A DNA stretch of 31,079 nt from Folioceros fuciformis (Eukaryota > Anthocerotophyta > Anthocerotopsida > Anthocerotales), in the NCBI GenBank assembly GCA_049999805.1, contig JBNGIO010006289.1, positions 186,200 through 217,278 of the forward strand, written 5' to 3'. A program made the translations under genes and the position numbers. A model generated the notes under the pieces. That model was not told where the DNA came from, made no database searches, and was given only the letters and a program-made list of their open reading frames with translations. The first letter of the stretch is position 1. Every line of letters starts with the position of its first letter. Shown in pieces: positions 1 through 8,040 of the stretch.

Positions 1-1739
1 CATCGGCAATCCCTCGGCGCACGCTCGCTCCGCACTCGGAGTGCGCCTCGTCTCGACCAACTCAGAGCAGGAAATTTGAACGATGCCGGTGCCACCGGTC
101 ACTTACCGCCGTGCACAGCCGGTCATCTCAACGTCTCTCTGCCGTACTCAAGGCTCATCCTCGTTTCACACCGTAGAACTAAGTTTCTGGACCATTGATA
201 AAGCCTGTAGTGTGACCAGATGCATTCCGTAGTGCAAACGCCCTCAACCAATTTTCGACAACATAAGAAGTTACAAAACAAGATCATGGAGGCATCTCTT
301 TTACATATCAAATCAGGCGCCTTTACACTTTCGCTCGCCTCTAAAAGATCGCAAAGCACCTGGCCGCACGGGAGGTTTACTGGGCCTACACATTCCAGGT
401 GATCTGTACTACTGAGGTGGTGGCAATACATGGATTTCAACTACACCGAGCAGTTCGGACTCATTCTGCATCGAGGCTTTGTCCCTGTCAGAAAGTGTTT
501 CGCTGTCCGGTTTTGTTACTTGCCCCTGTCATGGGAGAAACAAGTTAGACCACTTTGTCCTTTTATCGCACATACAGTGAGAACCTTTGCTCGTCATCAG
601 GAAAAGTGCTTACGTATTCATCATGAGCGTGATGTTATCTCCCTTGAGCAGAATGCGACCTGTAACATGTAAGCAAAGTTACCACGAAGGGATCACGGCA
701 AAGTCCGTGCTACTTCTTCACGTTCAAAAAACAATTCATGTGAAACCCGACCATACCCTACTGCGAAATGCAAGAACCATCAATCAGAAGAGGAGGCACG
801 AGAGAAACAAGGACCTAGGGGTTTCCGTGTATTTTTCTTGGCAGACACCTCCTCCGCGTCATCCAGAACCAAGTTCATGTACTCATCGAACCCCTAGGGA
901 AGACAAGCACCTGGTCAGTAGGTGGCCGAAAGAACCCGCGTAACGACGAAGCAAATACAAGACACACTCACAATAATTCGCCCCTCAATTCTCAGGTCCC
1001 TCTGCTCGAAAAGCCATATTTGAATTCGTGATTTCTGCCAACAGCACAGAGACAGAAGGCCATCACTGACTTGAAACGAACAAGAACTGAGAAAGCCTGG
1101 CTACAGTTCACGAGCATCAGTTGACAGGCCTTACACTTTGAAGGAATCGGAAAATGAGATTCTGCGAGGCGAGTCCCGTCAGTCACCACGCCATACGAGG
1201 AGTCCATGCAAACGGCACAAAATGGTTGGTAAAGGAAAGCGATCAACAAACCGCTATTTCCAGCTCATAGAGGCCTCCCAATGCCAAGCAAATAAACCAG
1301 ACCCTACCTTCTGCGTTGCGGAAAAGCGGCACTACACTTACAATGGGCTGGGTCATAATACGCTGAACTTTGGTGGTCGCCATGGTCGCTGCTGCTGTCC
1401 GATCACCGGCGCGGCTTCCACAACAGTAGCCCGCAGGTCGAGCGAGGAAGAACGCAGCCCTAAAGTGTTTAAACGTCCGACCTATGAAAAGTGGCGGTTC
1501 TTCACACTGTCGTTACCCTGGCACGATTCATCGACTTGTGGAGGCTGGTCGGAGTTTCCCGTTCGCTACGTTACGATGTCGTGACAGCTAATTGTCGCAA
1601 GGCAACAAAAAGTAGGGCACAGATCGTCGGCATCATTAGGGCACGTTACTGGGACATGAGGCATAGTCACGGCACAACGCGCGATGGTTAAACTGTTCTG
1701 TTTTCATGTTTTCTCTTGAGTCGATCCCAGTCGGATTTA
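1..1739. other. No recognisable gene (left flank)
   Basis: I see no conserved protein, RNA gene or clear repeat here. Several open frames of 60-148 codons exist on both strands, but none shows a family motif, and the longest (1138-1584, +) has a scattered composition typical of chance frames. On the minus strand a GTAAGT donor-like site lies at about 100-105, so a gene running off the left edge is possible, but nothing in the translation identifies it. Confidence 0.4.
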
Positions 1740-2430
1740 GTCATTTCGAGGACAACTTCTTGATTCCCGCCAGGTTGCAGTTGCGCATGCCGAGCGCGAG
1801 GTGGGCCGGCGCGTTGGCGGGGAAGTGGAAGCCACATGGTGCCTGGAGTCGAAGGGGTTGATGTCGACCTGCAGAATCTGAAGCAAGGATTTCGGCAACG
1901 CTAGGTCGTCCGGGATTGTGCCTGAGAGCTGGTTGCCGACCAGGAGGATGTGGATGATCTAGGCGGGCTCCCCAAGCCGGAAGGTATCTGGCAGCACAAG
2001 GAGTTGTTATTCGTGTGGAGATGCTGCATGCTGGCGAGGTTGGTGACCTCCGCGGGGATAGCGCTCGAGAATTGGTTCTGGTCGATCTGGAGATGGGTGA
2101 GCGTGGAAAGCCGCCCCAGCTCCTGGGGCAGCGGCCCGGTCATCTGGAGGTTGGCCAGCTCCCCGACAGACGCCGGGATCCCGCCCGTAAGGTTGTTCCA
2201 CACTTACGTTCAAGGTGTACAGGTGCGGGAGCCTCCCTACTGTTCTTCCTCCGAGAGCGTACCCTACAATCTTAGCGGGAAGAGGCGCAGCTCCACGATG
2301 TGCCACAACCCCGCTGCTTAGCAATCCACATCGAAAAACACTCACACCCTGGCCCATGGCTTCCGCGCTCTGCACGGGTCGCGCACCTGCCACAGCTCCG
2401 CAGACTCCCTAGCGGGCACCCTCCTCTCCA
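1740..2430 (-). pseudogene. Broken LRR receptor-kinase ectodomain (LRR-VIII-1-like)
   Basis: On the minus strand, in order: an LRR N-terminal cap piece (DPCRARKPWARV, about 2353-2388), a strand piece (HIVELRLFPLRL, about 2271-2312), then plant-type repeats (NNLTGGIPASVGELANLQ, MTGPLPQELGRLSTLTHLQI, NNNSL.CQIPSGLG, NQLSGTIPDDLALPKSLLQI) and a last piece like MRNCNLAG near 1770-1790. The cap-to-LRR order and wording resemble the ectodomain of Arabidopsis LRR-VIII-1 kinases such as At1g06840 (from memory). The coding sense is destroyed: stops follow the first strand, the frame changes near 2203-2210, part of one repeat is deleted between LANLQ and MTGPLP, and the frame shifts again after DINPFD. 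No transmembrane or kinase part follows to the left. It is a dead fragment, not an expressed receptor. Confidence 0.8.
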
Positions 2431-2855
2431 TCTCTCCCTCCTCCGCCATGTTCAGAAGCCTGACGCTGCATCGCCCGGAAGGGCCGGCGGGATCCGACGC
2501 TGGAGTTCAACGCTGCCGGGGAAGGGAATTCGGCATGAACCTACGGACGCAGTCTGAGATCCTGACTAATTTTGGAGCCCCGATCTGATATCACCACAAC
2601 AACCTGCGATTAACGGGAGAACGTAACGCCCTGGGCGCCAGTGGTTAGGAATGTCCAGTACTGTTGAATACCTTGCAAGTCCCAGGACGGGAAAGTCCAT
2701 CCTTAGAATGCTCGTGGTGTTGTGGTCGGCAAATGATTTGGGACCCACAGTAGCCACTTGCGGTGACAAGCAATATGATCCGGTAATGAATCAAACAAGT
2801 ATATTAAGGCTAGGCAAAAAGAGAACCTCGCATGGGTCGTGCTGCCTTTCTTACT
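2431..2855. other. Intergenic, upstream of RPL27A
   Basis: No coding similarity seen. It separates the LRR fragment from the RPL27A promoter. The GC-rich left part may be residual sequence of the broken receptor gene. Confidence 0.4.
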
Positions 2856-2871
2856 TTATATGAAACCCTAA
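2856..2871 (+). promoter_or_regulatory. TATA-like stretch and telo-box of RPL27A
   Basis: TTTATAT at about 2856-2861 is followed at once by the telo-box AAACCCTAA (2863-2871), which runs on into a further CCCTAG. The telo-box is a well known element near the transcription start of plant ribosomal-protein and translation-factor genes. It sits about 110 bp upstream of the RPL27A start codon, as expected for a co-regulated ribosomal gene. The TATA assignment is weaker than the telo-box assignment. Confidence 0.7.
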
Positions 2872-2981
2872 CCCTAGTGGCTTAGGTTTTCATATTGCTC
2901 ACCTGGGGAGATCAAAGCCTTTCACTCCTGTTGGACCTCGCCGTAGACTGCGAGGCTGCCGGACGCAAGGAGGTGTGCGCG

Positions 2982-3422
2982 ATGACGACTAGGTTGAAGA
3001 AGAATCGCAAGAAGCGGGGCCATGTGTCGGCCGGGCACGGGCGTGTGGGGAAGCACCGCAAGCATCCTGGAGGGCGGGGTAACGCTGGAGGCATGCACCA
3101 TCACCGGATTCTCTTCGACAAGTACCATCCTGGGTACTTCGGGAAGGTGGGCATGCGATACTTCCACAAGACGAAGAACCAGTACCACTGTCCCATCGTT
3201 AACGTGGACAAGCTATGGTCGCTGGTGCCGGACGCGGTGAAGGAGAAGGCCAAGGGCGCCAGCGCCGCGCCCTTGTTGGATGTGACCCAGCATGGGTTTT
3301 TCAAGGTGTTGGGCAAGGGCGAGCTGCCCACGCAACCCGTGGTGGTGAAGGCCAAGTTCTTCTCCAAGCTGGCGGAGAAAAAGATCAAGGCTGCCGGAGG
3401 CGCTGTCGTGCTCACGGCGTGA
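2982..3422 (+). CDS. RPL27A: 60S ribosomal protein L27a (uL15), intronless
   Basis: Encodes 146 residues, the usual length of plant L27a, a component of the cytosolic large ribosomal subunit. The basic N-terminus ([20 protein letters not shown]), the glycine/histidine loop ([20 protein letters not shown]), the core [16 protein letters not shown], and the ending [14 protein letters not shown]...[14 protein letters not shown] follow the family throughout. The frame stays open upstream to 2895 only through a TTG. ATG 2982 is the family start, is preceded by a leader of about 110 nt, and is the only sensible choice. There is no intron. The telo-box promoter suggests growth-linked expression with other ribosomal-protein genes. 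The coding sequence is GC-rich relative to its AT-rich surroundings. A degraded second copy lies at 7456-8035 in the opposite orientation. Confidence 0.97.
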   Translation: MTTRLKKNRKKRGHVSAGHGRVGKHRKHPGGRGNAGGMHHHRILFDKYHPGYFGKVGMRYFHKTKNQYHCPIVNVDKLWSLVPDAVKEKAKGASAAPLLDVTQHGFFKVLGKGELPTQPVVVKAKFFSKLAEKKIKAAGGAVVLTA

Positions 3423-3720
3423 GAGGTTTAATGATTTTTGCAGCGCCTGTGGCGGAGCTGCGAGGGATTCGGTCCTTTCTTGGCTCTAGTAGAATCGCTG
3501 AGCTTCCAGATGCTCGGTGTAGAAGTGGTGTTGCGGCGGCTTTGCTAATGAGAAATCTGACTTCGTGCCTTTCAGTTGTAGGCTCTTGCCTTCCTTCTTC
3601 CAATTCATTCTTGTTCCGTGACGTGGAGTGGAGCGTGAATTTTAGCAGACGTTTTTTCCGCCCTAACTTGTTTGCGTTGCAACCGTTTTCTCCGCTCTTA
3701 CGTTTGCTACTATGAGCACT
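3423..3720 (+). other. 3'UTR of RPL27A
   Basis: This non-coding stretch after the RPL27A stop is recognisable as 3'UTR because much of it reappears downstream of the RPL27A pseudogene at 7456-7640. The shared blocks include TTGGCTC.AGTAG, GAGCTTCCAGATGCTCG and AAGTGGTGTnGCGGCGGC. Its limit is set by where the similarity fades, not by a clear polyadenylation signal. Confidence 0.6.
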
Positions 3721-4694
3721 GAAGGTTTCGTCCGAGTTTCTCATGCCACCCATCTTCTAGAGGCCGTACCCATGTCCAGCATTGGCTTTGTTGTTCATGG
3801 ACTCCGTGTGCGTGCCTCGTCGTTCCCTGTTATCCAGTGAACCAACCTACCAAATCACGCATGATGAGACCGGCCGAGACTCTTCCCCCCGGAATTTTGT
3901 ATTGACCTTGGCAATGAATATTTCCTGTTCTCAGATCACAATAACTGCTTCTTACTTGCCCGGCGAAGGTTTAGGTCCCTGGCCAATATCTTCATGTGCC
4001 CCTATTTGGTCTTCGCGTGGGTAAGCATCGCCGTGACGCAAGTCCTCTTCAGAGATGGTTGTGTTTCTTCGTAGTCCCTCATACCCCAGTGGAGTGAACA
4101 CACGGAGTGATAGGCTTGGGGACTTCCCTGCAATTAGGTAGGGACTAGGCTCTTCTCTGCAGTTAGGTCGGCCAAGAGAACGAATGGCAAGCAAGGCGAT
4201 GCACGAATTCCCTCGATAGAGATCCCTCAGAGAGGGTATGTGAAAATTTGTCACAGAGACAACAATCGCATTTCCCAGATGAGAAACACCAGGACACATT
4301 ACAATCTGTGTACCAATTGGTAGCAATTGTACCAATTCCGCACAGGAACGGACTGTGTGCTTGAGGGCCTACTTACAATACATCAGGCCACCGTCCGTCG
4401 GCAGAAAAGCAAAGTCTGCGTTGTGCCGTTATGTGTAGGAATCGGTTACAGTTAAGATGAACCCCTTCTTCGATCCAGGGTAGCCCGGGTTTGCTCTCGA
4501 TCCTTAGCCCCCTTTGGCCGATCTTGCTCTTCATTTGTATATTGTCTCGCAACATGGACAGAACAGACTTGGGGCGGAGCTGCACATGACCTTGACAGCC
4601 TTCTGTTTTCTTTTTCTAATTTTGTTTTTTTGGTTATGGATCCTACGTTGTACTATATGCTTTAAGTTATGTTTGGAGATCATATTCATATTCT
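3721..4694. other. Intergenic, nothing recognised
   Basis: No gene or named repeat seen. There are small local repetitions: a CTGCA(A/G)TTAGGT block twice near 4130-4168, and GTACCAATT twice at about 4311-4335. Confidence 0.4.
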
Positions 4695-5219
4695 TTGCAC
4701 TTAGATGATGTGCACTTTATGGCATCCAATGACAGTGTGATGCATGTCATGCTTTTGGCAACTTCAAGTGGTGCTCTTGTGGAGACGTTGCAGACATGTA
4801 CAAGTCGTATTTGGTGGAAGGCTCCATCCTCTATAGGGCTTTGGGGAGAGCTACACAACATGCAAGCTTGGCACTTGGAAGGTCTTGAAAGAAGAGGTGA
4901 GCATTGGTGGAGAGAATACCGAATGTCATATCCAACTTTCATGGTTTTTATGCAACAAATAGAGCCTTTCCTGGTACGAACCTCACATAGAACACCAATA
5001 CCATGTAATAAAGTTATTGCTTTGGTGTTGTATAGGCTTGGGTGGGGACTTCCTTTGCTCACCGTTGCTTCAAGATATGGTGTTGGTGATGCAACAGTTG
5101 TTCAGTATACTAAGCTTATTGTTTTCATCTTAAGTGACCCTACAAAGTTATATTCTTCATTTATTGCCATTTCGTCAGTTCGTCGACAAGCTGACATATC
5201 AAAAGCATTTGAGCAGTGG

Positions 5220-5309
5220 ACCTTATTTGTTGGTGCTATAAATGGATCTCTTATCAAGTTTGCCACCTTGTTTGTTGGTGCTATAAATGGATCTCTTATC
5301 AAGTTTGCC
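5220..5309 (+). repeat. 45-bp in-frame tandem duplication
   Basis: Two adjacent 45-bp units, 5220-5264 and 5265-5309, differ at one base (A/G at unit position 6). The duplication doubles the segment TLFVGAINGSLIKFA of the transposase, including the mutated first catalytic position, without breaking the frame. Confidence 0.97.
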
Positions 5310-5365
5310 ACCAAACTAGCTGAGCAGTACACTCTAGCAACATATCACTACAAACAATACAATAT

Positions 5366-5453
5366 GCATTGCATGATTGTGCAAGTAGTATGTGACAACT
5401 AAAAAGATGGCATTGCATGGTTGTGCAAATAGTATGTGACAACTAAAAAGATG
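5366..5453 (+). repeat. 44-bp tandem duplication that shifts frame
   Basis: Units 5366-5409 and 5410-5453 differ at two positions. 44 is not a multiple of three, so the duplication itself shifts the transposase frame just after MHCMIVQVVCDN. Confidence 0.95.
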
Positions 5454-6039
5454 TTCATAGATATATGTGCAAATAGTCTAGCCGATTCAAATGACGTTGG
5501 TATTATGAGGAATAGTAGCTTGTGGCATAGCCTTATCATAAGCAAGACTAATATTTGCAAAGCCAATGATTGAAGTGGAGGGAGTTCTAGTACCACCTTA
5601 TATCATTGGTGACTCCAAGTATCCTTTAAGACTTTTTCTTATTAAAGGCTTCAAAATGCCTCCGGATGTAGAGCAAAGAGCATTCAACTCTTTGTTTTCT
5701 TCTAAGTGAGTTGTCATAGAGAATGCTTTCTCTTTACTGAAGAATAGGTGGAGAATATTGAAGAACCTCAATGTACATGTAAAATATGTTGCGAAGACAG
5801 TAGCCGCTTGTTGTGTTTTGCACAGCTTTTGCATATTAACAGGCGAGTTAAAACCTGCCAAAGAGGGGTGGATGAGTATCCTCTACCACATGATGTTTCA
5901 ATTAACTGTCAAGTGCATATGAAGATGGTACGAAGAGTATTGCTCAGGCTCAACATAATGCCTTAATCATGCATTGGCGTAGACAAAGACAAGAGCGATA
6001 GAGCTGCATTATATTTTTGTGTATGAGTGTACTTTCTCT

Positions 6040-6600
6040 AGAGCTTTGCAAGTTGATTCTAGTGGTGTGTAGCACTTGTGAAGTCCAGTCATAGTTGGGG
6101 ACTGAATGATACTTGAAGATGTATGGAAATTGTAGCAAATCATGTAGAAGGTTGAACTTTCGGCACTGTTTGAGAAACCATCATTCATTGGAATAGAAAT
6201 ATAAAAGTATAAGCTTGTAGAGCTCAGCAAGCTCTACAAGCTTGTACTTGCTTTAATTCGCACGTGTAAAACTTGCGAATTGAAGTCGTATTTGGGGACT
6301 AAATAGCATTGGAAGATATGTAGAAACATTAGCAAACTTTTTGGAATGCTGAACTTCTAGCGCTGTCTGAGCATCCATCTTTTATTGAAATGGAAATATG
6401 AAAATACAAGCTTGTAGAGCTTCAAAATCTAATTCTATTATTGTGTAGCACTTGTGGGGATATGACATATGTTGGGACTGAATGACGCTTGAAGATATGT
6501 AGAAACTTTAGAAAACTATTCAGAAGGCTGAACTTCTCACGCTGTTTGAGAAGCCATCTTTCATTGAAATGGAAATCTCAAAACACAAGCTTGTAGAGCT
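6040..6600 (+). repeat. Three degenerate tandem units of about 180-195 bp
   Basis: Copies lie at about 6040-6224, 6230-6421 and 6422-6600. Shared landmarks in order are GTGTAGCACTTGTG, TTGGGGACTGAATG, CTTGAAGATATGTAGAAAC, GCTGAACTTCT, CGCTGTTTGAGAAGCCATC, CATTGAAATGGAAAT and AAGCTTGTAGAGCT. The array starts just after the first transposase remnant and runs directly into the second, so it is probably sub-terminal sequence of the Harbinger element that was amplified. Confidence 0.85.
6211..6243. repeat. 14-bp perfect inverted repeat, 5-nt loop
   Basis: The arms AAGCTTGTAGAGCT (6211-6224) and AGCTCTACAAGCTT (6230-6243) flank the loop CAGCA. The left arm is the normal end of each tandem unit; the inverted right arm occurs only at the first junction. 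Confidence 0.95.
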
Positions 6601-6935
6601 CTACGATAATATTGGAGCTAAGGTGCAAGATGGTCAGTGGCGGTTTGTTTATAGAATGTCATATCCTAACTTCATGGTTTTGGTTCATATCCTTTCATCT
6701 TATGTGCCTCGCACATCAATTACATAATCTCTTCAACATCACCATGTAGTTGTTATAGTCCTCCTTTGTCTTACTAGTGGGTTGCTACTTGCTCCAACGA
6801 CATCCTACCCTTTAGACACCCCATCTAAGTACATATCCAAGTGCAAGAAAGGGATCAATATCAAGAAGGTCATAGCTATGGAATAGTACACTGTTATTCA
6901 ATATGTGTTGTTTTTTTTAGATATATTTATTCAAC
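6589..6935 (+). pseudogene. Second Harbinger transposase fragment (N-terminal)
   Basis: After the last tandem unit the sequence reads KLVELYDNIGAKVQDGQWRF then VYRMSYPNFMVLVHILSSYV, which parallels the helix-turn-helix region of the first remnant (YRMSYPTFMVFM). A stop follows near 6725, and weaker similarity (YTVIQYVLFFLDI) can be seen to about 6935. The catalytic core is absent. It is a separate, more eroded copy. Confidence 0.7.
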
Positions 6936-7455
6936 TAAATATTTAATAATATTCATAAATTTTAGAGCATTATTTTTTTTGTTTCCCATACTCTCAATAT
7001 AGTAAAAAACTTGGTCGTGTATGGAAGCAATGGTGCCTATACTAGTAGACATCATGCACCAAAATAAACTCACTACTTTTGTGATGTATGGTGCACACTT
7101 TGTTTATGCATAACCATAAGTGGTTAGAAAATTACATGTATGCACCAACACCATCCCGTTACATCTATTTCTTAGATCCATACATGTGTACAGATACCAC
7201 ACCATTACATATGTGGACCATTGTATCCATCTGTGGGCCCCACCAACACCTTGTCCAGAGCACCAGCCCACATGCACCAACACTACATCACTGTAGCCAT
7301 CCATGATCAGCGACAACACGTCTCCGTACAGGTTTCGAATTTCGCATGCTCCATGCAGTTTGGCATGTTATCCACGTCCGGTTGCATAAGACACAACGGT
7401 ACTATGAGCACTGCCGTATTCCATAGCCCGTAGGGTATACGCTGCAGAATTATCC
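6936..7455. other. AT-rich intergenic, nothing recognised
   Basis: Homopolymer T runs near 6909 and 6973, then a stretch with several short ATGCACCAACAC-type repetitions (7140-7290). No gene is supported. Confidence 0.4.
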
Positions 7456-8035
7456 TGCATGAAACAGGAGAAAATGGGAGGAAGGAATGTAACAAGACCT
7501 CTGCGGTCAAAAGGCATCCAACAAAGTCCAGTTCCCCACTAGCAACGCCGCCGCCACACCACTTTTACATCGAGCATCTGGAAGCTCAACAAATCTACCC
7601 CTACTGGAGCCAAGACAGGATTGCAGCCCTCTCAGCTACGCCGCACAAATCAAACCACCTCTCATGTGGCGAGCAAACCCGCGCGTACGGTAACTATTAT
7701 CTCTTCTCCGCCGGCGTGGGGAAAAACTTGGACTTAGAAAAAAACGGGCGGCGTGGACAAGCCGCCCTCCTCCCAACACCTTCATCAGTCCTGCTGAGTC
7801 ACATCCAACAAGCGCTCGGCGCAAGAGAGTTGGCATACGCCCCTTTACCAAGTCCCTCAGCGCCCAAAGCTTGTCCACGTTCTCGGTGGAGCAATGGAGC
7901 ACTGGTACTGGTTCTTCATGTCGTGGAAGTGGTGCATGCTGACTCGCCTTCCCGAACTACCCAGGATGGTGCTCGTGGAACAGAATCTGTTGATGCGGCC
8001 CGTTTCCTGAGTTACCCCACCTTACACCATAATCG
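7456..8035 (-). pseudogene. 5'-truncated RPL27A pseudogene with its 3'UTR
   Basis: The minus strand aligns with RPL27A from about residue 30 onward: GGGGTAAC...CACCATCCTGGGTA.TTCGGGAAGG near 7960-8025, NVDKLWAL near 7860-7885, and GCCG/CCCAC blocks to about 7735. The key TAC of YHPGYFG has become TAG, there are insertions and frameshifts, and the C-terminus is lost. Similarity resumes in the parental 3'UTR (7460-7640). The copy therefore came from an RPL27A locus or transcript including its UTR. The missing 5' end fits a retrocopy, but the parent is itself intronless, no poly(A) tail remains and no target duplication was seen, so a segmental duplication is not excluded. Confidence 0.88.
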
Positions 8036-8040
8036 GGAAC

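Larger units (their letters stand above)
4695..6001 (+). pseudogene. Decayed PIF/Harbinger (HARBI1-like) transposase
   Basis: The 5' part is open from 4695 to a stop at 5402 and holds the family's helix-turn-helix region (HWWREYRMSYPTFMVFM, then VASRYGVGDATVVQYTKLI). The catalytic core continues in other frames: SNDVGIMRNSSLW (second acidic residue), VPPYIIGDSKYPL, then VVIENAFSLLKNRWRIL (the glutamate, codon about 5719) and AACCVLHSFCILTGE. The end reads AQHNALIMHWRRQRQER with a stop at 5999-6001. The first catalytic position, normally Asp in G-I-D-G, is Asn (GAINGS, codon 5241-5243). Two tandem microduplications, frameshifts and stops confirm that it is dead. The family normally excises and inserts DNA at three-base targets; I could not find terminal inverted repeats here. 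Confidence 0.85.

Noticed and set aside
1-126. Donor-like GTAAGT and short frames on the minus strand suggesting a gene running off the left edge
   Set aside because: The translation shows no recognisable family and only about 60-80 nt could be coding; too little to support.
2526-2538. GAATTCGGCATGA resembling a cDNA-library adaptor
   Set aside because: It does not match the usual adaptor exactly and lies in continuous genomic sequence; most likely coincidence.
2895-2981. N-terminal extension of RPL27A by 29 codons
   Set aside because: It would start at TTG. The family start [11 protein letters not shown] at ATG 2982 is clear, and the upstream part is leader sequence.
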